NCBI GenBank assembly: GCA_027068415.1
Contig: JAMOTD010000009.1
Coordinates: 62,001-126,000 of the forward strand
Length of the DNA: 64,000 nucleotides
Reading direction: 5' to 3'
From: Desulfurobacteriaceae bacterium
GTDB taxonomy: Bacteria > Aquificota > Aquificia > Desulfurobacteriales > Desulfurobacteriaceae
A model generated the notes under the pieces. That model saw only the letters and a program-made list of their open reading frames with translations. It made no database searches and had not been told where the DNA came from. The position numbers and the translations under genes are program-made. This document shows, piece by piece, positions 52,763-63,970 of the stretch. Numbering within the stretch: the stretch's first letter is position 1; each line of letters begins with the position of its first letter.

Positions 52763-53201
52763 AAACGAGAGCTCTGTTGGGGCACGCCTCAACGCAGGCG
52801 GGGAAGCCCCTGTCTCCGCAGAGGTCGCACTTAAAGGAGTGCCTCTTCTCCTCACTTACGTAAGGGTGTGCAGCCCCGAAGGGGCACACCAGAACGCAGT
52901 TCCAACAGCCTACGCACTTCTCTTCATCAAGGTGAACCTGCCCATTTTCGTCAACCTGAATTGCTCCGGATATGCACGAGTCAAAACAAAAGGGGTGCTT
53001 ACAGTGGCGGCACATAAGAGAGAGGGAAACGGCACCCTTAACCTCAACCGTTGCGCGGGGAAGGAGGTTCTCAAGTTTGTAGGCCTTAACGGGGTCTTTA
53101 CTTTTGCTGTGAACCATCGTACACGCCACTTCACAGTAGCGACAGGAGACGCAGTTCTCCTCTATCGGGTAAACCTTCATTAACTTCCTCTTCTTTCCCA
53201 T
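52746..53201 (-). CDS. Four-cluster ferredoxin-like electron transfer subunit
   Basis: 151 residues of the HycB/DmsB type. Seen: ENCVSCRYCEVAC, MCRHCKHPFCFDSC, EEKCVGCWNCVLVCP and FKCDLCGDRGFPACVEACP, four Cys sets for up to four 4Fe-4S clusters. It probably carries electrons between the FAD oxidoreductase and the FMN subunit. A second start at residue 8 (ATG 53180, with AGAGGAAG upstream) is equally plausible. Confidence 0.88.
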   Translation of the reverse strand: MGKKRKLMKVYPIEENCVSCRYCEVACTMVHSKSKDPVKAYKLENLLPRATVEVKGAVSLSLMCRHCKHPFCFDSCISGAIQVDENGQVHLDEEKCVGCWNCVLVCPFGAAHPYVSEEKRHSFKCDLCGDRGFPACVEACPNRALVYDYER

Positions 53202-53212
53202 CTCACCAACCC

Positions 53213-54730
53213 CTACATTCCTGCCGGCAGAACGCCGAGGATTTTATTCTCCTGCTCGGTTAAGCCCCAGCTCCTGAGCCTGAGCCTGTTGCCCCTAATT
53301 GACTCAATGGCGTTTATTCCCATGGCTCCTAAGAGCTCCTTAATGTCGTGAGCCCAAGCTCTGAGGAGGTTGTAAAGGTTCTCCGCTACTATCTCGGGAT
53401 TTAGCCTTTTTGCAAGTTTAGGGTCGTTTGTCGTAATTCCCCAAGCACACCTACCGGTGTGGCACTGCTGGCACTGGGTACAGCCTGCGGCAATCTTTGC
53501 AACGGTTCCGATGTAAACTGCATCAGCGCCGAGGGCTATAGCCTTTAAGACGTCAACGGCACTCCTGAAGCCTCCAGCGGCAATGAGGGAGACCTCGTTC
53601 CTGAGTCCCTCTTTCCTTAAGCGGTCGTCAACAGCGGCAATTGCAAGCTCTATCGGAATCCCGACGTGGTCTCTTAAAGACTTGGGGGTAGCTCCCGTTC
53701 CACCCCTCACTCCGTCTATAACGACTGCGTCGGCACCGGCGTGGGCTATACCGCAGGCAATTGCGGCAACGTTGTGGACTGCGGCAATCTTTACAAATAC
53801 AGGTTTTTTATAGTTTGTTGCCTCTTTAAGGGCGTAAATCAGCTGGCGGAGGTCCTCAATTGAGTAGATGTCGTGGTGAGGAGCGGGAGAGATTGCGTCG
53901 GAGCCTACCGGTATCATACGGGTCTGGGCAATCCCTTCGTTTACCTTCTCTCCGGGGAGGTGTCCGCCTATACCCGGCTTTGCACCCTGTCCTATTTTGA
54001 TTTCTATGGCAGCGGAAGTCTCAAGGTAGTCAAGGTCAACTCCGAAGCGGCCTGAAGCAACCTGAACGATTGTGCAGTCCTTAAACTCCCTTAGGGATTT
54101 GTGAAGGCCTCCTTCACCGGTGTTCCAGTAGGTTCCGAACTCTCTTGAGGCAATCGCCATAGCCTTCTGAAGGTTGAGGTTGATTGAGCCGTAGCTCATT
54201 GCAGAGAAAAGAACAGGTATCTCAAGCTCAAGCTGTTTGCCTATTGTGGTTTTAATTGAAACGCCGTCGGAGTCAAACTGAAGCTGGTCGGTTTTACGGC
54301 CTATAAATGTTTTGAGCTCCATAGGCTCCCTTAACGGGTCAATGGGAGGGTTTGTAACCTGACAGGCGTCAAGGAGGAGGTGGTCAAAGTAGTTCCTGAT
54401 GGGCTTGTCGTTTCCGGTTGAAGTAAGGATGATGGCTCCAGTTAGCATCTGAACGTGAATGTCCCTGATTGCTTCAGCAGTCCAGTTGGCGTCGGGGTGG
54501 AAGGTTGAGGGGTTTTTGACCACTTTAATTGCATCGGTTGGACAGAAGGCCTCACACCTTTTACAGTTTACGCAGTTTTCGTTCCTGTTCACTATCATGT
54601 TGAGGTCTTCGTCAAAATAGGTGGCGTCAAAGGAGCACTGGTCGACGCAGGACTTACACCTCACGCACTTATAGTCGTCTCTCAAGACCATAAAAGGGTA
54701 AAAAGCTACTTGAGGCTTCTTAAAGAGCAT
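53213..54730 (-). CDS. gltB: Glutamate synthase, FMN-binding central subunit with N-terminal ferredoxin domain
   Basis: 505 residues. N-terminal ferredoxin domain with CVRCKSCVDQC and CVNCKRCEAFCP (two 4Fe-4S clusters), then the FMN-binding synthase barrel: FSAMSYGSINLNLQKAMA, GEGGLHKSL, QGAKPGIGGHLPGEKV, VFVKIAAVHNVAAIACGIAHAGADAVVIDG, and CTQCQQCHTGRCAWG for the 3Fe-4S cluster. It makes glutamate from 2-oxoglutarate and ammonia. This is the archaeal-type arrangement, with glutaminase and GXGXG domains as separate proteins downstream. Confidence 0.92.
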   Translation of the reverse strand: MLFKKPQVAFYPFMVLRDDYKCVRCKSCVDQCSFDATYFDEDLNMIVNRNENCVNCKRCEAFCPTDAIKVVKNPSTFHPDANWTAEAIRDIHVQMLTGAIILTSTGNDKPIRNYFDHLLLDACQVTNPPIDPLREPMELKTFIGRKTDQLQFDSDGVSIKTTIGKQLELEIPVLFSAMSYGSINLNLQKAMAIASREFGTYWNTGEGGLHKSLREFKDCTIVQVASGRFGVDLDYLETSAAIEIKIGQGAKPGIGGHLPGEKVNEGIAQTRMIPVGSDAISPAPHHDIYSIEDLRQLIYALKEATNYKKPVFVKIAAVHNVAAIACGIAHAGADAVVIDGVRGGTGATPKSLRDHVGIPIELAIAAVDDRLRKEGLRNEVSLIAAGGFRSAVDVLKAIALGADAVYIGTVAKIAAGCTQCQQCHTGRCAWGITTNDPKLAKRLNPEIVAENLYNLLRAWAHDIKELLGAMGINAIESIRGNRLRLRSWGLTEQENKILGVLPAGM

Positions 54731-54757
54731 CTCACACCCCCGGAAGTGGTAGAGAAA

Positions 54758-54787
54758 ATTCTACTACACCTCAGAGCTTTAAGGTAA
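54758..54787 (-). promoter_or_regulatory. Promoter of the glutamate synthase operon
   Basis: On the minus strand: TTACCT (complement of 54782-54787, inside the end of the ClC gene), 18 nt, TAGAAT (complement of 54758-54763), about 27 nt before the first gene. A small GTAGA/TCTAC hairpin overlaps the start of the transcript. Confidence 0.4.
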
Positions 54788-56450
54788 GAGTTTTCAGGAA
54801 ATCATCACAGCTGAACATTCCGACGTAGGTGCGGTCCTCCTTAACTACGGGCAGTTTCCCCCGCTCAAGGAGGGCAATGGCTTTGATTAGCTCAGTAAGA
54901 GGCGAATCAAGGTAGATGAAGAAGGGCTCACTGGTCATAACGTCCTTTACCTTTAGTTCTTCTCCGAAAATGGCCGTAAGCCGAAGGTCTCTGAGAGAAA
55001 CAATACCCACAAGACGGTTTTTTTCGTCAACAACCGGAAGATATCTCTCCTTCTCTCTCAGGAAACGCTTCTTCAGAAGGGAAACGGGGAGCTCCTCTTT
55101 AACAGGCTCAACGTAGGTTATAAACTTCTCAACAGAGAGCTCGGTAAGGGGCGGGAGTTTCTCAACGTCAAGCCCCCTGTGAAATAGGGTTCTCTTAAAG
55201 AACTTGGTCTGGGAGAGGGCTCCCATAAAGTAGTTTGTAAGGGCGCTTGTAAAGAGAACGGGAACGATGAGCTGGTAAGAGTGGGTAAGTTCAACTATTA
55301 TGAGGGAGGAGCGAAGGGGAGCTCCCGAAATTCCGGTCAAAAAGGCAGAAGCTCCGGCAAGGGCAAAGGCTCCCGGGTCGGAGGTTAAGAGAGCTCCCAC
55401 CGAGTAGCCGCCGAAGGCACCGATGAAGATTGAGGGGGCCATAAACCCTCCGAAAATACCGCTTCCGAAAGTAAGAACAACGGCCAAGGCCTTAACGAAG
55501 GCAATCTCACCGGCCTTTTCTGGAGAAAAAGCACCCTTGAAGAGGAGCGTTATCTGCTCGTAGCCGACCCCCGCCGTTTGAGGAAAGAGCCAAAGGAGAA
55601 AGCCCACAAGGAGGCCGCAGACGAGAACGGCAAAGTGCCAGTAATCCCTTAACGAGGAGCGGAGAAACTCAAAGAGCTTTAAAAGGCGGGAGATTGAGAG
55701 GACTGAAAGGGCGGCAAAGAGGGAAATCAGGGGGAAGAGGGGGAGCTCCGCCGTAGAGTAGCTCAAGTGCGGAACGACAAAGGCTCTGAAGTCTCCAAGG
55801 AAGTAGCGGGCAATTACCGTGGCAGTTGCTGAGGAGACTATAAGGGGAATGAGAACGTAGCTGTTAACCTTCCCTAAAACAACCTCGGCCCCAAAGAGAA
55901 CTGCGGCGACCGGAGCGTTAAAGGTTGCAGAAAGGGCAGAGGAGACTCCGCAGGTCAGGTAAATGGGAAAGTGGAGACCGTCAACCTTAAAAAGCTTGTT
56001 GAGGAGCTCGGCAAAGACTCCGCCCAGTTTGGCAATGGGACCTTCTCGGCCGACGGGAGCTCCGAAACCTATGTTAAATGAAGTCAATGAAAGTATCAAA
56101 AGCCCTTTTTTCGGGTCAAAACCTCCCCTTTCAAGGGCTATTTTCCTTGCAATCTCATCAACCGTAACGTTCTCGGGAGAGACGAGAAGTTTCCTTGAAA
56201 TAAAGAAGGTAATGAGAAAAATAGCCGGAATCAGAAAAGGGTAGTAGTGGGGAAGACCAAAGAAGTGTTTAAACAGGAAGTTTGAATAGGAAATTAAACG
56301 CCTGAAAAGAAGGGCAGAAAGACCTCCCAAAACCCCCAGAATTACCGGAATAACGAAGAAGTGCCTGAGATTTCTATAAGCCTGTCTAAGCAAAGTAAAA
56401 ATATTATACTTCAATTTTCGCCAGTCCTCAAACTTGTAAACAGTTCTCAT
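54771..56450 (-). CDS. ClC-family chloride channel/antiporter with CBS domains
   Basis: About 559 residues from ATG 56450. Membrane part with GREGPIAKLGG, GSGIFGGFMAPSIFIGA and repeated hydrophobic helices; two C-terminal CBS domains (about 430-559; YLPVVDEKNRLVGIVSLRDL, KLPVVKEDRTYVGMFSCDDF). CBS pairs usually sense adenine nucleotides. Whether it is a channel or an exchanger cannot be told. The start is uncertain: TTG 56465 and TTG 56393 are alternatives. The latter is 9 nt after a perfect minus-strand TATAAT and gives a more typical N-terminus. Confidence 0.88.
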   Translation of the reverse strand: MRTVYKFEDWRKLKYNIFTLLRQAYRNLRHFFVIPVILGVLGGLSALLFRRLISYSNFLFKHFFGLPHYYPFLIPAIFLITFFISRKLLVSPENVTVDEIARKIALERGGFDPKKGLLILSLTSFNIGFGAPVGREGPIAKLGGVFAELLNKLFKVDGLHFPIYLTCGVSSALSATFNAPVAAVLFGAEVVLGKVNSYVLIPLIVSSATATVIARYFLGDFRAFVVPHLSYSTAELPLFPLISLFAALSVLSISRLLKLFEFLRSSLRDYWHFAVLVCGLLVGFLLWLFPQTAGVGYEQITLLFKGAFSPEKAGEIAFVKALAVVLTFGSGIFGGFMAPSIFIGAFGGYSVGALLTSDPGAFALAGASAFLTGISGAPLRSSLIIVELTHSYQLIVPVLFTSALTNYFMGALSQTKFFKRTLFHRGLDVEKLPPLTELSVEKFITYVEPVKEELPVSLLKKRFLREKERYLPVVDEKNRLVGIVSLRDLRLTAIFGEELKVKDVMTSEPFFIYLDSPLTELIKAIALLERGKLPVVKEDRTYVGMFSCDDFLKTLTLKL

Positions 56451-56520
56451 TATCAATAAGTTCAACCAAAAGCAGGTTAGGAAAATAAAATCGGTAAGCC
56501 TGTGGATTGACCGGTTTGAA

Positions 56521-56676
56521 GTGGTAAGCGCAAGGTTTAAGCCGGTTCAGGGAGCTCCTAAAGCCCTCTTTACGGTAAGGGTAGAAAAAACAGGTAAGGC
56601 CGTTTTAAGGGGCTTTGGCTACTGCAACCTTCACGGCCTATGGGTAAGCCTGCCGGTTGAAGTAGAGGTAGTTTAG
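56521..56676 (+). CDS. Small SpoVG-like protein (start uncertain)
   Basis: An open frame runs from at least 56461 to TAG 56674-56676. From GTG 56521 it encodes 51 residues (MVSARFKPVQGAPKALFTVRV... ending VEVEVV). The pattern, an N-terminal V-x-A-R-F strand, K-A-L-F-T-V strand, then GLWVSLP, resembles SpoVG (which ends its conserved core in GLFVAMP), a small nucleic-acid-binding regulator. The stop overlaps rlmB convergently by 4 nt, the typical packing here. There is no clear ribosome binding site, and translation could begin up to 12 codons earlier at a rare start. The family call is tentative. Confidence 0.45.
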   Translation: MVSARFKPVQGAPKALFTVRVEKTGKAVLRGFGYCNLHGLWVSLPVEVEVV

Positions 56677-57383
56677 CGCCTGAAGAGCTCCCAAACGGCT
56701 ATTGCGCAGGAGACCGAGACGTTGAGGGAGGGAGTCTTCCCTACCGTCGGAATCGTGGTAACCTCGTCGGAGAGGGATAGGAGCTCTTTCCCTATTCCTC
56801 TCCCTTCAGAGCCCATTACGAGGCAGAGGGGCTTTTTAAACTCAACCTCTCTGATATCCTTCCCTCCGGTCTCAACTGCGTAGAGCCGTCCTCCCATACT
56901 TTTAAAGTCTTTCAGGGCTTTTTGAAGGGAATCAACCCTTGAGACTTTAAGGTGGAAAAGAGCTCCCGAGGAGGCTTTAAGGGCTACCTCGTTAAGGGGG
57001 GCTCCTCCCTTCTTCGGTAGAAGAAGACCGATACCGCCAAAGCTCTCAACGGTTCTTGCAACAGTTCCCAGGTTCTGAGGCTCGGTAATTCCGTCAAGGG
57101 CCACAAAGAAGGAGTTTCTCTCTATAACCTCGCTAAAGAGCTCTTTCGGTGAAGAGTACTCTATAGGTGAAAGGAGGGCTACTATTCCCTGATGTTTCGT
57201 AGTTCCGGCAAGTTTTTTAAGCTGCTCCTTCTTCGCCCACTGCCACTTTACTCCCTTTTTCTCAAGAAGGGAGAGAAATTCGGGCTCAAAGAACTTTCCG
57301 TACTGAAGGTAAACTTTCTCAAAAGACTTGCCGGCCCTTAGGGCCTCAATAACGGCGTTCTTTCCGTAAACTCTAAGCTCCAA
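56673..57383 (-). CDS. rlmB: SpoU/TrmH-family RNA 2'-O-methyltransferase (RlmB-like)
   Basis: 236 residues. Seen: N-terminal substrate-binding domain (VYGKNAVIEALRAGKSFEKVYL), then the trefoil-knot catalytic domain with DGITEPQNLGTVARTVESFGG, LKASSGALFHL, LVMGSEGRGIGKEL and LNVSVSCAIAVWE. The domain order fits RlmB, which methylates G2251 of 23S rRNA, or a TrmH-family relative. The 3' end overlaps the small SpoVG-like ORF. Confidence 0.88.
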   Translation of the reverse strand: MELRVYGKNAVIEALRAGKSFEKVYLQYGKFFEPEFLSLLEKKGVKWQWAKKEQLKKLAGTTKHQGIVALLSPIEYSSPKELFSEVIERNSFFVALDGITEPQNLGTVARTVESFGGIGLLLPKKGGAPLNEVALKASSGALFHLKVSRVDSLQKALKDFKSMGGRLYAVETGGKDIREVEFKKPLCLVMGSEGRGIGKELLSLSDEVTTIPTVGKTPSLNVSVSCAIAVWELFRR

Positions 57384-57450
57384 AAATTCCTCCCGTCAGC
57401 CAAAGTTTAAAAGCTATTCTAAATCAACTTTTTCGTGTAAAATTGAGCCC

Positions 57451-57588
57451 ATGAGAGAGATGATAAAGGAAATAAGAGAAAAAGTTAAAAGAATCCCAAA
57501 GCGGAAGTTAATAGCCATCTCGGTCTCCGTTAAAGTGATTCAAGTTGCGATTTCAACCTACTTAATCAAGAAGTTCCTCCTTAACTGA
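57451..57588 (+). CDS. 45-residue single-membrane-segment peptide
   Basis: A short ORF: a basic amphipathic start (MREMIKEIREKVKRIPKRK), then one hydrophobic stretch (LIAISVSVKVIQVAISTYLI) and a KK tail. No family is recognised. TAAAATTGA at 57438-57446 places a -10 box 7 nt before the ATG, consistent with a leaderless start. It ends 8 nt before the next membrane protein gene, so the two probably form an operon. Confidence 0.5.
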   Translation: MREMIKEIREKVKRIPKRKLIAISVSVKVIQVAISTYLIKKFLLN

Positions 57589-57596
57589 GAGGAGAG

Positions 57597-57947
57597 ATGG
57601 AGCTGGCAAAAATCTGGGGCTGGTGGCTCGTCCTCATCTGCGGTGTTTACCTCGTAAGGCCGTCGGTCTGCGATATGGTCCTTGAAATGATGGAGAGGAA
57701 GGAGTTTGTTTTAATATCTGCCTGGCTTTCTATCTTCCTCGGAGTTCCGACGGTAATTTTCAGTTCAGGGATTAAGGAGCTCACGGCCCTCGGAATCCTC
57801 TTTACACTCAACGGTTTAATCAGACTGGCCTATCCCGAGTTAATGGTAAAGAAAGCGCCCCTTTTGAGGAAGTATAAGCAGATTCCACTCTCAATATCGG
57901 CCTTGGGGCTTATTTACGGCCTCTGGCTTCTTGTGAATTACCGATAA
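57597..57947 (+). CDS. Small integral membrane protein, unknown
   Basis: 116 residues with four hydrophobic segments (about 5-23, 38-56, 61-78 and 92-112). No family is recognised with confidence. GAGAGGAGAG precedes the ATG. The 3' end overlaps the convergent ABC solute-binding protein gene by 38 nt. Confidence 0.7.
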   Translation: MELAKIWGWWLVLICGVYLVRPSVCDMVLEMMERKEFVLISAWLSIFLGVPTVIFSSGIKELTALGILFTLNGLIRLAYPELMVKKAPLLRKYKQIPLSISALGLIYGLWLLVNYR

Positions 57948-59682
57948 AAATCCTCTCGGGTTTATAGGTCCCCCAGACAGTCGGGTAGTAGTTCTTAAGC
58001 CTATTTCTGGCAGCCTCTAAAACCAGCGGAGCGGCAACGTAAATCAGAGGTTGCTCGTAGGCGATTATGTAGTAGGCCTTCTTATAGAGCTCCACCCTCT
58101 TTTTAAAGTCCAGTGTTCTTGCGGCCTCCTCAAAGAGCCTGTCAATCTCGGCCTCCCATTTAGTTGCGGGCTTTTTCTGGCCGGGGTTCCACATGTGGAG
58201 CTGGCCGCTGCTCATCCAGACGTTCCTGCCGCCGTTGGGGTCAACTGAGCCGGTTAGACCGATTATCACGGCGTCAAAGTCGTGGGTGTGGAGGAGCTTT
58301 TCTACGAGAGTGTTAAAGTCAAGGGGCTGGAAGTTAACCTTTATCCCTAACTTTTTCAAATCGTATTTTAGGATTGCTCCAATCTGAACGCGGGCGGGAT
58401 TATTGGAGTTAGTCAGAAGGTTTATCTCAACCCTGTGGCCGTCGGGAGTCTCAAGCCAGCCGTCGCCGTTCCTGTCTTTAAGACCGATTTCTGTCAAGAG
58501 CTCCTTAGCCTTTTTAAGGTCGTAGGGGAATTTAGGGTAGTCGGGGCTCCAGTAGAGCTTGTTGGCCGGAGTAACGGGGGCGTAAACCGGGTAGCCCAGG
58601 CCGTTATAGACGGTAAGGATTATTCCCTTACGGTCAACGGCGCGGGAGATTGCCCAGCGGAACTTCCTGTTTGAAAAGAGCTCCCACTTCCACTTCGGCA
58701 GAGCCTTCGGGTTCTGGTTAAAGCAGATAAAGTCGGCGGTTAAAGAAGGGCCGAGGTTGTAGATTGTGTAGTCTCCATTCCTTTCTCCCTTTTTGAGCTC
58801 GGGGTAGTCGTCTCCCCTGATTGAGTAAAAGTCAAGCTCTCCGGCCTTAAACTTTAAGAGCTGAGTGTTTGCGTCGGGGAGGATAAACTTGATTTTTCTG
58901 TCAACGTAGGGAAGTGTGTTTCCCCACTCGTCCTTTTTCCAGTAGTTCTTGTTCCTCTCGTAAACAAGGTACTGGCCTGGGGCGTACTTAACCAGCCTGT
59001 AGGGGCCGGTTCCGATTAGCTTTTCGGGGGGAGCTGAAACGGTCCAGAACTCCATGAACCTGCCCTCTTTTACGGGCTTTTCAACGACGTGTTTGGGGAA
59101 TATCGGAGCTCCCAGAGAGTATAGAAGGGGAGCAAAGGGCTGAGGAAGGAGAAACTCAACGGTATACCTATCTATCTTCCTGACTTTGGGGAGCTCCCCG
59201 TCAATGAGGAAGGTATCCTTCGTTGAGTTGGGAATTTTCGGGTTAAAGTAGATGTTGTTGTAGGTGAAAACCACGTCGTCGGCCGTAAACTCCCTGCCGT
59301 CAAACCAATTTACCCCCTTGCGAAGGTGGAAAATCCACCTCAGCCCGCCGTCTTTGAACTCCCAGCTCTCGGCAAGGGCAGGGGCGGGTTTTAAAGTTTT
59401 AACGTCAATCTCGGTCAGCCCCTCAAAGAGCTCCCCCACAGCCTCGGTTGAAGAGGTCTCGTGAGCAACCACAAGGTTAAAGGTTTTCGGGTCGGAGGAA
59501 GTGGCGGTGTAAAGAGTTCTCCCGTACTTTCCCTCTACAAAAACGGCCTTGTCAAGGTCAACTTTCTTACCGATGGGGGAGCTCCCCTTCTCGGCCTTTG
59601 GCTCGGGGTATAAGAGAGCCGCAATAAAGGGGGAGGTAGCAACGCCGGTAAGGAAGAGGAGAAACCTTCTTCTAAGGTTCAT
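57910..59682 (-). CDS. ABC transporter substrate-binding protein, family 5 (peptide/nickel type)
   Basis: 590 residues. The N-terminus NLRRRFLLFLTGVATSPFIAALL fits a twin-arginine export signal (RRRFL). Mature protein: EGLTEIDVKTLKPAPALAESWEF, LRKGVNWFDGREFTADDVVFTY and GTGPYRLVKYAPGQYL, the SBP family 5 signature. Ligands in this family include oligopeptides, nickel chelates and glycosides. No permease or ATPase genes are adjacent, so it is an orphan binding protein here. Confidence 0.88.
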   Translation of the reverse strand: MNLRRRFLLFLTGVATSPFIAALLYPEPKAEKGSSPIGKKVDLDKAVFVEGKYGRTLYTATSSDPKTFNLVVAHETSSTEAVGELFEGLTEIDVKTLKPAPALAESWEFKDGGLRWIFHLRKGVNWFDGREFTADDVVFTYNNIYFNPKIPNSTKDTFLIDGELPKVRKIDRYTVEFLLPQPFAPLLYSLGAPIFPKHVVEKPVKEGRFMEFWTVSAPPEKLIGTGPYRLVKYAPGQYLVYERNKNYWKKDEWGNTLPYVDRKIKFILPDANTQLLKFKAGELDFYSIRGDDYPELKKGERNGDYTIYNLGPSLTADFICFNQNPKALPKWKWELFSNRKFRWAISRAVDRKGIILTVYNGLGYPVYAPVTPANKLYWSPDYPKFPYDLKKAKELLTEIGLKDRNGDGWLETPDGHRVEINLLTNSNNPARVQIGAILKYDLKKLGIKVNFQPLDFNTLVEKLLHTHDFDAVIIGLTGSVDPNGGRNVWMSSGQLHMWNPGQKKPATKWEAEIDRLFEEAARTLDFKKRVELYKKAYYIIAYEQPLIYVAAPLVLEAARNRLKNYYPTVWGTYKPERIFIGNSQEARGRK

Positions 59683-59700
59683 AAAACCTCCGAAGCCGTT

Positions 59701-59746
59701 GAAATTCTATAAATTTCACCTATATTTCGTGATAGAAATTTTCTAT
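59701..59746. promoter_or_regulatory. Two palindromes between the binding-protein and Rad52-like genes
   Basis: GAAATT-CTATA-AATTTC at 59701-59717 and ATAGAA-ATT-TTCTAT at 59732-59746, both perfect dyads. Together they fill the AT-rich half of the 126-nt divergent gap. The first is 19 nt before the binding-protein start. They look like operator sites; no regulator is identified. Confidence 0.45.
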
Positions 59747-59808
59747 TCAGGAGAGCCCGCCGGAGCTCCCGCCTGCAAAAACCCAAACCCCTATTTAAGA
59801 GGTCTGAA

Positions 59809-60405
59809 ATGGCTCAAACCTACTGGAAGGATATTGTAGAAAAAGTTGACAAAATCTTAGAAAAAGAGGGAGCTTCAGCAGTTCAGGAAGTTCCCGGAAG
59901 GGAAAGAAACCTTTACGGCTACAAGCCCCAGTCAGTAATTGACGCCCTAAACAGCGTAATAGGGGCAAACAGCTGGGGCTACAAAATAGTTGAGCATTCA
60001 ATAAACAAGGTTGAGAGCAAAAAGGGAGAGACCCGCTACCTTGCCTGGGTAAAAATCAGGCTCTGGGTAGGGGATACAGAGTCCTTTAAAGAGGCCTTCG
60101 GGGGAAGCGAGAACTACACTCCCGGAGATGCCCTCAAAGGCGCAACAACAGATGCAATTCAAAAGGCACTCTCCCTCTTCTCAATCGGAAGGAAGGCTTA
60201 CAGGGGAGAGCTGGCGGAGCTCCTGCTGAAAGAGGAAAAGGAGAAGAGGCTGGAGCTTAAAGCGACCACAAAACAGATTGAGTTTATTAAAAAGCTGGCA
60301 GAGGAAACCGGAACCGACATCTCAAACCTCAACTTCAACATCCTGACACAGGAGAGAGCCTCAAAAATCATTGAGCAGTTAATAGCAAAAAGAAAAGCAA
60401 GCTAA
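59809..60405 (+). CDS. Rad52/Rad22-like single-strand annealing protein
   Basis: 198 residues. Seen: NLYGYKPQSVIDALNSVIGANSWGYKI and TPGDALKGATTDAIQKALSLFSIGRKAYRG, the conserved core of the bacterial and phage Rad52 annealing family, then a separate C-terminal helical domain (about 145-198, TTKQIEFIKKLAEETG to ASKIIEQL). Such proteins anneal ssDNA in recombination. AAGAGGT precedes the ATG. No phage genes surround it; gyrB follows. The usual home of this family is phage or plasmid DNA, so it may be a domesticated gene. Confidence 0.78.
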   Translation: MAQTYWKDIVEKVDKILEKEGASAVQEVPGRERNLYGYKPQSVIDALNSVIGANSWGYKIVEHSINKVESKKGETRYLAWVKIRLWVGDTESFKEAFGGSENYTPGDALKGATTDAIQKALSLFSIGRKAYRGELAELLLKEEKEKRLELKATTKQIEFIKKLAEETGTDISNLNFNILTQERASKIIEQLIAKRKAS

Positions 60406-60470
60406 TAGAAAAAGCGGGCGGGAGCTCCGTTTCCATTAAACCATATTAACTGAGGAAAGTTTAAAATTAA

Positions 60471-63305
<2,835 letters not shown>

Positions 63306-63309
<4 letters not shown>

Positions 63310-63887
63310 CCTATTGAATCGTGGGGAACGACAACCTTACCGACCCACCTTGAGAGGATGTCACAGGCAACCGAAACTCCGCTCCCGGCGGCCGTTGCGA
63401 CCATAGTAATTTCACCGGCGGCATTTCCGCAGACAAAAACCCCTTCGGCCTTCGGCTTAAGGGCGATTTTCCCGGGGCGGGGAGATTTAGGGTGAGGGAC
63501 AACCTCAACGAGCTCCGTCTTTACGGGAAAAGAGTGAAAACCGGTTGCAAAGACGACAAGCTCAGCTTCAAACTCCCTTCCGTCGGAGAGAATTACTTTA
63601 AACCTCTCCCCCTCTTTAACAACCTCACAGACCTCCCCCTCAACAAGGTTAACATCCTCAAACTCCTCAACCTGAGCCCTTAAAAAGGAAAGGTACTCCT
63701 CGCCGGTAGTTCCCCTCTTTACGCCGGGAACGTTGTTCAGAACGGCCTTGAGGGCGTCCGACGAGCCCGAGTCAACAACTAAGAACTTCTTACCTTTGGC
63801 AAAGTCAAACCTCTTAGCCCCGTCTGCAAGGGTAAGGGCGCAGGAAAGTCCCGAAACTCCTCCTCCGATAACTGCAACCGCGTACAT
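63306..63887 (-). CDS. Short FAD-binding oxidoreductase, thioredoxin-reductase-like
   Basis: 193 residues. Seen: VAVIGGGVSGLSCAL (FAD loop), VVFATGFHSFPV, and the C-terminal GVFVCGNAAGEITMVATAAGSGV, matching the FAD-domain ends of thioredoxin reductase. The NADPH-binding domain and CxxC are absent; residues go directly from the first FAD half through a short linker to the second. It is therefore a single-domain FAD protein, not a simple truncation, since both FAD halves are present. Partner and role are unknown. Confidence 0.75.
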
Positions 63888-63970
63888 TCTCCACCTCCTT
63901 CCTTTTTATAGTCAATTTAGCCGATTGTGAGATAATTTCACTCCCCGAAAAGCCTTTAAAAGGAGAGAAG

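Noticed and set aside
52611-53183. 190-codon open frame opposite the ferredoxin gene
   Set aside because: The opposite strand has four Cys cluster motifs; this frame has no recognisable features.
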